DNA of 64,000 bases, taken from Bolinopsis microptera (Eukaryota; Ctenophora; Tentaculata; Lobata; Bolinopsidae). Shown in pieces: positions 22,262 to 30,902 of the stretch. The position numbers were made by a program, and so were the translations under genes. How positions within the stretch are numbered: position 1 is the first letter of the stretch; every line of letters begins with the position of its first letter. Location of the stretch: assembly GCF_026151205.1 (NCBI RefSeq), contig NC_087072.1, positions 1,569,375-1,633,374 on the forward strand, in the 5' to 3' direction. The notes below the pieces were generated by a model. The model saw only the letters and a program-made list of their open reading frames with translations, had not been told where the DNA came from and did not search any database.

Positions 22262-25200
22262 ATGTCGGAAAAAGATCTATCAATATCTGGATCAGTTGCT
22301 ATCACGATTTGCTATGGTATCGTCGGTGCATTTTTTATGTTAAACTTTTTGTCAAGAAGAAGATATAACTACTCTTTACTCAAAAAGAAGATTTATGAAA
22401 TCCGGTTAATTATCACAAATGCAAAACGAAAATACATCGATGATTGGTTGACAAAGCTGAAGAGAGACGGTGAAGATATCCGTGCAAACTACCTCCCATC
22501 ATCGGAACCACTACCAAAAGATCAGCCATATAAGTACTACCCTATCATGATCCCACCAACACCTCTCTCACAGTATGTTGACAGAATGAATATGAAACTT
22601 CTAAATGAACTGAAGAAAAAGGATAGGGTAAAGTACGATGGTATCATAAAACAACGATTAGATTCCAAGGACGGTTACGAGGCCGAAGTGAAAGTTTTTC
22701 GGGCCCTTGAAAGATTGAAACTGAACGAGAACATGATATTCGTTCTGCATAGTTTAAAGTACAGTGATCAGAGGGATTATCATTATTTTGTTGGAGAAGT
22801 ACAACAAGGAGAGTGCGATTTTATCATAATGGGAAGGAACTATTTCGTCATCATAGAAGTTAAGAAAAATCATGCAGACGTGAAAAACGCTATGGATCAA
22901 GCTAAACGAACTGAGAAGCTTATTGCAGGCATTATGGCTCAAATTACTGATAAAGTAAAACCTCAGATTTTGAACTTCGCTGCATGTCCCTTCTTCGCAG
23001 GTGTGAAAGATGTAAAAAATGCAAGAGTTATAACAAAAGAAGATCTAAAAGATGACAGGAGCTTTTATTCATGGTGGGAAAAAAACGTTATCGACAACGT
23101 AGATCAGCAAACTTCTTCTACGTATTATGAAGAAACTCGAGACATTCTTATCGCGTTGTGGGCCATGAATAAAAACAATAAATGTGAGAAAGAAAGGTGC
23201 TCCTTGGAGTGGAACGTACTGAAGATTGATAAGGAACTAAAAGATGGCCTGATCACATTTGAGCCGAAAAAAGACAAGGGGACAGCAAGCCTAGATGTTG
23301 TTGAAGCACCCGAGGTAATCAGAAAATATTGTGGAGTTAAGTACCTGACAACAGAGCAAAATAAAGTATGGCAACGTTTCAGTTTTCTAAAATACAAAAC
23401 AGAGCAAAATAAGGTATTTCAGTGTCTCGGTTTACAAAAATACAACGTATTTGAACGCTCACTAAGATACAAAATAGATCATCAAGATAGGGTATCTGAA
23501 TTTGTATTAAGAATATACGAAGAGAGGATACTAGGATCAAATCGTGAAGATGAGTTATATGAACGTTTACTAAGATGCAAAACAGAAGAAGATAAGGTAT
23601 TTGAATGTTTTCTAAGATACAAAACAGAAGAAGATAAGGCATTTGAACGTTTACAAAGTTCTGATACACTGATATCCCGTACAACCATTAACGACAAATT
23701 TAGAAATGAGTTTGAAGTTTTGCTTAAACTCAAAACAGAGAAAGATTTGGTATTTGAACGTTTGCATGGATACCGAACAGATAGAAAAAATGAGTTATTT
23801 GAACGGTTACTAAGATACAAAACAGAAAAAGAAAGTTCTCTGAGAGACCACACAGAGGAAGATGAATTATATGAACGTTTACTAAGATACAAAACAGGGG
23901 AAGATAAGGTATTTGGATGGTTTCTAAGATACAAAACAGAAGAAGATAAGGTATTTGAATGTTTTCTAAGATACAAAACAGAAGAAGATAAGGTATTTGA
24001 ACGTTTCCTAAGTTCTGATACACTGATACTCCTTACTGATATTCCTTACTACGACAAATTTAGAAATGAGTTTGAAGTTTTGCTAAAACTCAAAACAGAG
24101 AAAGATTTGGTATTTGAACGTTTGCAAAAAGACAAAACAGAGGAAGATAAGGTATTTAAACCTTTACTAAGAGACAAAACAGAGTTATTTCAACATGCAT
24201 TAAGATCCCACATACCATTTCTAGTATGGATTGATGGACCAGCTGGGAGTGGGAAAACTGTGCTTCTGGCAGGGAGACTGCTACAACTAGCTCTGCAATT
24301 AGATACAGTACAGAGAAGAAGTGTTGTTTTCAAATTCATTGAAGGAAACAGCGACACTGACTCTACAGAAGGAGAAGAACACCTTACAATATATCAAAGA
24401 GCATGTCAGGAAGCAGGCGTGGATGTCAAGCTTATCTTTCCTTCTAACTCTGGAGAAATACATTCATTGGCAGAGCAGATAATGAACAGTAATAAAACTG
24501 TAACAATTATAGAGTTGAAATATGTTGATATCAAATATCTGAAATATACATTTGCTAATCTTGAGTGCTTTGAGTCGAATGTGATTATAGATGATTTTCA
24601 GTGCCTGTTACGTTGGTATGGCAAAGCTGATATCGGTGACCTGCTGAATAAACTGAACAGATTTTATAGAGTTTCAGGGTTTAGTCTGCTAATAGCATGT
24701 GATTTAGGACAGTGGTATTGGCGTGACAGAGAATATATTGAAAGTGTAAGAAATTGCATTGAAAGGTATTGGACTTTTGGAAAACAAGAGTTAAAAAAGA
24801 ATCTTAGGAACACTTGTGATATATCAGATGTTTTATCCGTTTTTAGAGATAAATACATAGAATCTGCGCTAGACTGTGACATGTTACCCAAGCAACTTCC
24901 GGGTCATTTCATCCGTGGCCCACTAACTGAATTTCATATATTTGAAAAGTTTGATCGTGATTTAATCACGATTAAATTTAATCAAGAATTGATGAAGTTA
25001 TGCAGAATTAACGATTCAGATAATTCTAAATATGGGACTGTAGTTTACAATGATGTTAACGAAGCACTAATTGAAAGCATATCGGAGGTGAATAAAGAAA
25101 AGATAAAGGTGTGTCACTGTTCACAAATCAACTCAGCTGAATGGCCGGCTGTTCTTGTGTTACATAATATATGGGGCGTTAACTTAGTTAGTTACCGTAA

Positions 25201-25381
25201 CTATGAGAAAGAGGACTTTACTCAACTTTATCTTATGATATCGCGAGCTCGGGTAAAGTGTTCCGTTTTGATGTATAAAGGAGGAAGGCGAAAGAAAGAG
25301 AAATCTTATTCAAGACCGATGAATACAATGTTACTATTGCTTGAAAAAATAGAACCTTTAGCTCGTGTTATCAAATATTAG
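22262..25381 (+). CDS. Membrane-anchored NERD nuclease / SF1 helicase-like NTPase, single exon
   Basis: About 1039 residues from the ATG at 22262; the frame is open from 22097, but those 55 residues are mostly repeat. Residues ~9-29 form a hydrophobic segment (SVAITICYGIVGAFFMLNFL) before basic RRR, so the protein is probably membrane-anchored. An NERD nuclease fold follows, with GYEAEVKVFRALE, GECDFIIM and VIIEVKKN. The PD-(D/E)XK residues D, E-x-K are present (codons at 22817, 22856 and 22862). A 14-residue repeat region (~415-690) comes next. The NTPase has a Walker A, GPAGSGKT (24236-24259), a motif II-like VIIDDFQ (24581-24601) and a motif VI-like YLMISRAR (to ~25252), the pattern of UvrD/Rep-type SF1 helicases. 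NERD-helicase fusions are known mainly in bacteria. The single long exon contrasts with its spliced neighbours. Nucleic-acid processing or defence is inference only. Confidence 0.85.
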   Translation: MSEKDLSISGSVAITICYGIVGAFFMLNFLSRRRYNYSLLKKKIYEIRLIITNAKRKYIDDWLTKLKRDGEDIRANYLPSSEPLPKDQPYKYYPIMIPPTPLSQYVDRMNMKLLNELKKKDRVKYDGIIKQRLDSKDGYEAEVKVFRALERLKLNENMIFVLHSLKYSDQRDYHYFVGEVQQGECDFIIMGRNYFVIIEVKKNHADVKNAMDQAKRTEKLIAGIMAQITDKVKPQILNFAACPFFAGVKDVKNARVITKEDLKDDRSFYSWWEKNVIDNVDQQTSSTYYEETRDILIALWAMNKNNKCEKERCSLEWNVLKIDKELKDGLITFEPKKDKGTASLDVVEAPEVIRKYCGVKYLTTEQNKVWQRFSFLKYKTEQNKVFQCLGLQKYNVFERSLRYKIDHQDRVSEFVLRIYEERILGSNREDELYERLLRCKTEEDKVFECFLRYKTEEDKAFERLQSSDTLISRTTINDKFRNEFEVLLKLKTEKDLVFERLHGYRTDRKNELFERLLRYKTEKESSLRDHTEEDELYERLLRYKTGEDKVFGWFLRYKTEEDKVFECFLRYKTEEDKVFERFLSSDTLILLTDIPYYDKFRNEFEVLLKLKTEKDLVFERLQKDKTEEDKVFKPLLRDKTELFQHALRSHIPFLVWIDGPAGSGKTVLLAGRLLQLALQLDTVQRRSVVFKFIEGNSDTDSTEGEEHLTIYQRACQEAGVDVKLIFPSNSGEIHSLAEQIMNSNKTVTIIELKYVDIKYLKYTFANLECFESNVIIDDFQCLLRWYGKADIGDLLNKLNRFYRVSGFSLLIACDLGQWYWRDREYIESVRNCIERYWTFGKQELKKNLRNTCDISDVLSVFRDKYIESALDCDMLPKQLPGHFIRGPLTEFHIFEKFDRDLITIKFNQELMKLCRINDSDNSKYGTVVYNDVNEALIESISEVNKEKIKVCHCSQINSAEWPAVLVLHNIWGVNLVSYRNYEKEDFTQLYLMISRARVKCSVLMYKGGRRKKEKSYSRPMNTMLLLLEKIEPLARVIKY
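23345..24190 (+). repeat. Coding minisatellite (42-bp / 14-residue unit) inside the NERD-helicase gene
   Basis: The motif RYKTEEDKVFE(R/C)FL recurs about a dozen times, exact or diverged, between the nuclease and NTPase domains. A larger 360-bp block, ending KFRNEFEVLLKLKTEKDLVF, is duplicated in frame (about 23655-23765 and 24011-24127). All unit lengths are multiples of three, so the frame has been kept. The repeat is charged and predicted helical, giving a variable-length linker or coiled-coil. Confidence 0.9.
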
Positions 25382-26440
25382 ATTTCTTTCTTATTTGCTA
25401 ACAGTGCATGGGAGCCCTTCAGAACAGAGACCGGGACATTCTGGCCGTAGGATACTAAAGACTTCAGAGTTCAGGGTCCATACCTTTAAACATTTTTTCT
25501 CGATGTTCAAGAACATCAAATATACGAACATTCATAACATACATGAACAACTTCTGAAGCTGTTGCATGTTCGATCAAGACTAAAAACCTGCAGGCAGTG
25601 TTGATCTGAGACCGATGAAAGTGACATTAGCTTGTGCGGCATCTGCAGTGAAATTGGTCCTTTCTCGAGCAAGTAATCTAAAGAAATCTCAATCAGCCAT
25701 GAAATGTACCACAGTTGGTTACATCACAACTGACAGAAACAAAGAGGAGAGAGCAGCTCATCAGAAACCTTTTCTCAAAATAAAGGATATGATCATTGCT
25801 GAGCCAAAAAAGTATCACTATCTTAGGCAAGATTCTAAATATAGATAAGACAGTAACTGTCACCAAGATAGTATTAGTCACCAAGGTGTAACAATCAGCG
25901 CATTGGTTATCTATAGTACTTTGTTTTGATTGTATGCAAGCATGTAAAACTGTTAACTGATTCGTAAATTTGATGATTTTTTGTGAAAACTTTTTTAAAT
26001 GAGGAACTTTTTTGTGAGTCTTAAAACTGCAACCGTGATTGTAACTCAGGTATGTGATGACTTGTGGATCGCACATCGCTGAATAGCAATCGCGAAGCAG
26101 GTTTCACCCAGGTCAGGTTTGTCTAGGCTATTCTCTGAGGGCACACTGTGTTTATGTTTTGTGTTGTGTGCCAAGGTACATCGTTTGATTTTGGATATTT
26201 TCGTATGTCTTACAGTTACGGGTATCAATATCTATCATATATATTCTATGCAATTCAATTATTTTTCGAGTAAACATTAATCGGGGAACCAAAACCCGAT
26301 TCCCAATCAATCAGGAATAATATAATTTTTAATTGTCGGTGGAATCCAAATTTTTGATGGTTAAAAAGGGGGCATAATAGTAGTATAGGGAGTATAATTA
26401 TAGGTCACTATAGGTGATATAAGAGCAACAGTCGTGCTTT
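25382..26440 (+). other. Downstream of the NERD-helicase gene; one weak retroelement-like frame
   Basis: At 25615-25848 a 77-residue frame contains TTDRNKEERAAHQKPFLKIK. This resembles the charged 'D-R-T-x-E-E-R-x-A-H' segment seen upstream of endonuclease domains in some retroelements. The match is from memory of the pattern and is weak. The rest of the interval has no gene or clear repeat. Confidence 0.25.
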
Positions 26441-26504
26441 TCAGCACTGTGAATCCCCTGTAAGAAAATGAATTATGTTCAATCCCCTGTTAAAGAGTGA
26501 GTTA

Positions 26505-27387
26505 CCTTATCGGACCTTATTTGGACGGACATTACTTGAACGCTGGAGGCCCTAGCGTTCATCTTAATGTCCGTTCAAATAAAGTCCGTTCAATTAATGT
26601 CCGTCCAAGTTAAAGTCCGTTGAAATTTTTTCAAACATTTTTCCATTTCGAACTTTTTGTCCAGAATATGACAACTATGAGAACTTTATTGTGCCGTAAG
26701 TTAACGACGGAAAGGTTCTCCTTGGTCTGCCGGAGGCACAGAAAACTTTACTAGTATATGATGTTTTCAAGGGTCACTTGGCGGAAAAATTCAACGAAAT
26801 TATGGCACTCAGAAGAAATGAACTAGTCCCCGCCAACATGACAAACTTGTTCCAGCCTCTAGATATTACGGTAAAATCGTGTTTCCAAGGACATTGTCCG
26901 ACGTTGTTATAGTTCATATTACTCAGGGGAGGTAATGGAACAGTGCTAGGAAAGCTCCACGTGATGTTAAGGTTAACCTAAAGTTGTCTAAGATAAAACC
27001 ACTTCACGCCGAATGGCTTGTAAAAGTTAACACTGAAATGCAGGACCAGGGTAGTTTGATAAAAAAAGGTTTCCATAAAGCTAGAAATCACTGATGCTTT
27101 AAGCATGGACTATTTCATGCACGAAAACCCATTTGATGAAGATGATATGTGATATTAGACACTGATCATGTACACATGTTTTAAGAGTTTTACTGCTTAA
27201 TGACTGCTTTTCTTACTTACTGTATAAAAAATGGATTTAAAAATCATTTACTGAAATTAAAAAACGTCAAAAAATTGAAAAAAATTCGGATTTTTGATGG
27301 TTTTGAATGCCTTCGAGCGTTCATATTAATGTCCGTTCATAATTATGTCCGTTCATGTAATGTCCGTCCAAATAAGGTCCGATAAGG
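26505..27387 (+). mobile_element. Pogo/Tigger-like DNA transposon copy with ~38-bp inverted repeats and TA duplication
   Basis: The left end, CCTTATCGGACCTTATTTGG followed by ACGGACATTACTTGAACG, is matched in reverse complement at the right end with one mismatch. Both ends are bordered by TA (26503-26504 and 27388-27389), the target duplication of Tc1/mariner-type elements. Direct subterminal phrases such as AATGTCCGTTCA recur at both ends. The interior holds a degraded transposase. The element sits in the 29-bp minisatellite, whose units contain the TA target. Confidence 0.92.
26700..27152 (+). pseudogene. Broken DDE transposase, pogo/Tigger type, C-terminal half
   Basis: Translated fragments in shifting frames read LLVYDVFKGHLAEKFNE, then ELVPANMTNLFQPLDITVKS, the very characteristic 'VPAN-x-T-x-x-x-QPLD' motif of DDE_1 (pogo/Tigger/jerky) transposases. 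They are followed by HAEWLVKVNTEMQDQGSLI and a terminal NPFDEDDM before a stop at 27150-27152. There are at least two frame breaks and the N-terminal DNA-binding part is absent, so this copy cannot make active transposase. Confidence 0.85.
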
Positions 27388-27836
27388 TAGGTTGAATCCC
27401 CTGTTAGAGACTGAGTTATGTTGAATCCCCTGTTAGAGAGTGAGTTATGTTGAATCCCCTGTAAGAAAATGAATTATGTTGAATCCCCTGTTAGAGAGTG
27501 AGTTATGTTGAATCCCCTGTAAGAGAGTGAGTTATGTTGAATCCCCTGTTAGAGAGTGAGTTATGTTGAACCCCCTGTAAGAGAGTGAGTTATGTTGAAT
27601 CCCCTGTTAGAGAGTGAGTTATGTTGAATCCCCTGTTAGAGAGTGAGTTATGTTGAATCCCCTGTTAGAGAGTGAGTTATGTTGAACCCCCTGTTAGAGA
27701 GTGAGTTATGTTGAATCCCCTGTTAGAGAGTGAGTTATGTTAAATCTCCTGTTAGAGAGTGAGTTATTTTGAATCCCCTGTTAGAGAGTGAGTTATGTTG
27801 AATCCCCTGTTAGAGAGTGAGTTATGTTAAATCCCT

Positions 27837-28157
27837 CTGAACACAAATTTGACAGATTGGATGAAATTTTCTACCAGAAACCAATAAGTTAGTTAGTTGA
27901 CGATGGTATGAAACCAATTAGAGGTACTAGAAGTCAAAATCCGGGAAAAATTGTAAAATTGTATTTGAGGACCGAAATTTTACAGTTTTGACTGAATTTT
28001 TCGCCTGTAACCAATTAGTCAGTCAACTTTAAATGGCAAATGACACGATTTAGGTGGTGGAAGTTTGATTTCGGTCGGAGAAAGCTCACAGCAGAAGGAT
28101 TAACAAAACGAAAATCTGTATTTTCCAAACTCTGTCCCATTTTCAAATATGAAAATA
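27837..28157. repeat. Permuted copy of the 336-bp satellite unit
   Basis: Phrases in the order GACAGATTGG, CAGAAACCAATAAG, GACGATGGTATGAAACCA, GGACCGAAATTTTACAGTTT and AGCAGAAGGATTAACAAAAC match 10199-10660 but start at a different point of the unit. An extra ~45 bp (near 28045-28090) is present relative to the 10-kb copy. Confidence 0.75.
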
Positions 28158-28199
28158 GTAGTATACATATTCATACACCTGGCCGGCAATCACCTAGGT

Positions 28200-28362
28200 G
28201 TGAACTGCCCCCGGGGCCTCCCCCGGGCTGAGCTGCCCCCGGGAGCTGCCCCGGGGAGCTGGGGAACTGGGCTGCCCCGGGGAGCTGGGGAACTGGGCTG
28301 CCCCGGGGAGCTGGGGAACTGGGCTGCCCCGGGGAGCTGGAGAACTGGGCTGCCCCGGGAAC
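28200..28362. repeat. GC-rich 26-bp minisatellite
   Basis: The unit GGGGAACTGGGCTGCCCCGG followed by GGAGCT is repeated about four times and flanked by related CCCCGGG-rich sequence. It is far richer in G+C than the AT-rich surroundings. The 26-bp period is not a multiple of three, so the open frames across it on both strands are not coding. CCCCGGGG palindromes make stable secondary structure likely. Confidence 0.85.
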
Positions 28363-29070
28363 CTCACCAGGGGCAAATAATCGCAACAACAATCACCACA
28401 GCAATAGCCCGGGAATTCCCCGGAACGGGCTCTCTGTGAGCCAGGTGTGAAATATCCTCGTAACAGGCTCCGGGGACCCTCGATAGATTAATCGTTCATT
28501 TGTTGTTGAGTTCGATTGTTTAGTTTCACACCTTACTCTCGGACTGGAACAAGACATCTCAGATGTAAGTATATTTTTATTTTGTAGCGAATATTCTGTC
28601 CACGGGGCACACAAAACTGTCCCGGGCCCTTGTTCCTAAGATCCGCAAGTCCGGTGTGATCTTTCTTAGAGCACGAAGACTTTTATTGCAATAAATCCCT
28701 CGGTGTGAACCCGACCCTCCCAGAGCAATAGGTCCCGCAATTTGCAGCTAGTACTTGCTATATCAAACTTTGCCTCATCCCTTGTAATATGAACATGAAT
28801 TTGCAGCAACTACTTAGTAAAACCAAATGTTTTCAGAATACTCAAGTATCTCTGTGGTTTTAGACAGCAACATGCAACAGTCATCCTATCTAGATAGAAT
28901 TAACAACTCCACTGTTTAAACACATGGTAATACATGAGAACATTTTTCGTTCACCTAGCTGCTCACGAGAACAAGGTGTAAACTTGACATGTTAGTAACA
29001 TTTTCTTCATATCAACTTGTAAAAATCCTGCAACAGTATGTGAACATATATGCTCACTATAAATTCTCCA
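28363..29070. other. Intergenic; no supported gene
   Basis: Moderate-GC sequence at 28370-28740 becomes AT-rich later. A donor-like AGATGTAAGTAT lies at 28560-28571, but I could not attach a coding exon to it. No domain found. Confidence 0.4.
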
Positions 29071-29290
29071 TCACGCTCTAATTCTCCATCAGTTCCTATA
29101 CAGCTTGTTCTGTCTCACGCTCTAATTCTCCATCAGTTCCTATACAGCTTGTTCTGTCTCACGCTCTAATTCTCCATCAGTTCCTATACAGCTTGTTCTG
29201 TCTCACGCTCTAATTCTCCATCAGTTCCTATACAGCTTGTTCTGTCTCACGCTCTAATTCTCCATCAGTTCCTATACAACTTGTTCTGTC
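29071..29290. repeat. 44-bp minisatellite, exactly five units
   Basis: The unit TCACGCTCTAATTCTCCATC followed by AGTTCCTATACAGCTTGTTCTGTC is repeated five times in 220 bp, with a single change (CAGCTT to CAACTT) in the last unit. A partial CTGCTTGTTCTGTCTCTGC follows. It lies about 170 bp upstream of the predicted exons at 29458. Confidence 0.95.
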
Positions 29291-29457
29291 TCTGCTTGTT
29301 CTGTCTCTGCTTAATATGTCAAAAAGACCCGAACCACACCCGATACGAGAGTTAGTTTACCTTTTCATTGACCTTTTTAATTATGTTTCGAAATTGTATG
29401 AACCTCACTGTTAATTTATCCACTTGATTTTATTATCACCGATTTTTTAAAAAGTAG

Positions 29458-30007
29458 GTGCGCAGACCACAAAGAAAGCTGCAAGCGAAAACATATCAAA
29501 GTACTAAAGGAGTCGGGTCGTGGGTGGCCCTGTTGGTGTCCGTAAGTATTTACACATGTTTACAACTTCTTATCTAAGGTATTAATTTCAATACTTTTAA
29601 AACAACTAGCTCTCCGTCAAATGAAGTAATACTCATTGATCTATGTTTTTAAACTTAGATTTGTATTACTTCATTTGACGGAGAGTTAGTTGTAAAAAAC
29701 CATTTCAGTGAGCGGACCACCGACACTGGAGAACCAACTTTGAAGATACCGAGAATCCCGTAAGTAGCTTTGACCAAAAAATTTACTACAATTATTTCTA
29801 ACTCAAATATAACGGCACCAAAATAGAGCCATAATGATCAAATAATAATTTTTTCAGGGTAACCTCAGCACCCGACGTGGCCGAAGACTTCGATGAGCTC
29901 GAGGAACTCTTGAGTAGTGTGTCAAGGTGAGACTATTTAGAACTCTAAAATGATACCGACCACTTCCAAATACTAAACAACTTTCAAAGTGTAGGTGCTC
30001 TATCTAG
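29458..30007 (+). CDS. 3' end of an uncharacterised spliced gene (four exons)
   Basis: Predicted exons are 29458-29541, 29709-29759, 29858-29926 and 29995-30007. Donors are GTAAGT, GTAAGT and GTGAGA; acceptors are CATTTCAG, TTTTTCAG and GTGTAG. All internal joins are phase 2 and the frame stays open throughout, ending SVSRCSI then TAG at 30005. The first exon gives a cysteine/basic stretch (HKESCKRKHIKVLKES) and the next two give ERTTDTGEPTLKIPRIP and an acidic DVAEDFDELEELLSS. I do not recognise the protein. A possible first exon with MSKRPEPHPIRE starts near 29319 but I could not join it. The gene ends about 60 bp before the tandem 3229-bp duplication. Confidence 0.5.
29603..29692. repeat. 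Hairpin: 29-bp inverted repeat with 32-nt loop
   Basis: CAACTAGCTCTCCGTCAAAT then GAAGTAATA at 29603-29631 is matched in reverse complement at 29664-29692 with one mismatch. It lies inside the predicted intron between exons 29458-29541 and 29709-29759. This near-perfect stem would form in the RNA. It may be a miniature inverted-repeat element or a structural intron element. Confidence 0.9.
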
Positions 30008-30286
30008 ATTAAAGAGATTCAAAACTGAGGCTTTATCTCAACTCATATATCTTCAGCGAGATCCAGAAGGGGGAGTGTTCAATAAAACCAAAACCCCTAC
30101 CACCCGTAAGTTTTCATACCGTTTAATATTTAATTTTTACAAGGTAAACACCTTAACATATATTTTTATAAATAGAAAATTAGCGTATAGAGTATCAACA
30201 TTACACAAAACAATTTCATGATAACTGTCTACCTCAACATGTTTCCGTATTATTAAGGAATAAAATTTATGTAAACCGTATACATC

Positions 30287-30640
30287 TTACAAATATTTAT
30301 GGAAACGCTTAGCAAGCAGTCTCTTGGGTATCTTAGACTTTTTCACCAAATCTAAAACAGTCTTATAACCCTTTGGTGGTCTTTTTCGCCCATCTACTAG
30401 TCCATAAACTACCTCATCAAAGTGAATTTCGGGATAGTTCCTTGGACCGTGGGATAGAGTTCCATCCTTTGCTCTGTACAGTTTCATGGCTGCGAAATAA
30501 TCCAACAATGTTTTACATCGTTTAGGGCTTTTACTGAGCTGTGGAACATCTAACGATTTATATGCAATAACATCACTAGGAACTATAACCTTGATAGTTT
30601 CCAAGTTTTTATCTACAGGAACAAGCTTATATTCTGTCAT
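30287..30640 (-). CDS. Uncharacterised 117-residue basic protein (copy 1)
   Basis: An intact frame from ATG to TAA with no recognised domain. It is strongly basic in its second half (KRPPKGYKTVLDLVKKSKIP, then RLLAKRFHKYL) and has a compact N-terminal part (VPVDKNLETIKVIVPSDVI). It starts with MTEYKLV, which coincides with the first residues of Ras, but no G-box follows, so it is not a GTPase. A TATA-like CTATTTAAGTAG lies about 35 nt upstream of the ATG on the coding strand, suggesting a short 5' leader. It lies inside the tandem unit next to a retroelement relic, so a mobile-element or virus-like origin is possible. Confidence 0.5.
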   Translation of the reverse strand: MTEYKLVPVDKNLETIKVIVPSDVIAYKSLDVPQLSKSPKRCKTLLDYFAAMKLYRAKDGTLSHGPRNYPEIHFDEVVYGLVDGRKRPPKGYKTVLDLVKKSKIPKRLLAKRFHKYL

Positions 30641-30902
30641 TGTCTATGTGATCAGTGAAACAGTCTACTTAAATAGCAGAGATTATACTAGCAACAACCA
30701 GTAAAATGAAACGTAAGATCTTTGAAATTCCTTCTCCCTGGTGTCTAAAAGTTACTCTCTAAAGAACAGCAAGGATCCTTAAGTTAAGGAGGTCTACGAG
30801 CACAGGGCCAAGAAACAAGAAGGGAGCAGTCGGTGGGGTTACACTAATGAGCTGAGTACTAGAGAAAGAGATCTTTACTTCAGAGAGTTAGTAGGGGTAA
30901 CA

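Larger units (their letters stand above)
26441..27836. repeat. 29-bp minisatellite interrupted by a transposon
   Basis: About two diverged units (GAATCCCCTGTAAGAAAATG, AATCCCCTGTTAAAGAGTGA) lie at 26441-26504. About fifteen units of GTTGAATCCCCTGTTAGAG AGTGAGTTAT lie at 27391-27836. They were one array before the 883-bp element at 26505-27387 was inserted. The right-hand units are very uniform, indicating recent expansion or homogenisation after the insertion. Confidence 0.92.

Noticed and set aside
23379-24023. Minus-strand frames opposite the NERD-helicase repeat region
   Set aside because: The 42-bp repeat unit keeps antisense frames open by periodicity. The sense strand carries the recognised domains.
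26441-27836. CRISPR array, because of regularly spaced repeats
   Set aside because: Units are contiguous 29-bp tandem copies without unique spacers, and the genome is an animal's.
28149-28439. Glycine/proline-rich proteins in the GC-rich stretch on both strands
   Set aside because: The sequence is a 26-bp minisatellite. The period is not a multiple of three and frames are open on both strands, so the open frames follow from composition.
30287-30640. Ras-like GTPase, because the protein begins MTEYKLV
   Set aside because: The first seven residues match Ras by coincidence. There is no P-loop GxxxxGK(S/T), no DxxG and no NKxD motif in the remaining sequence.
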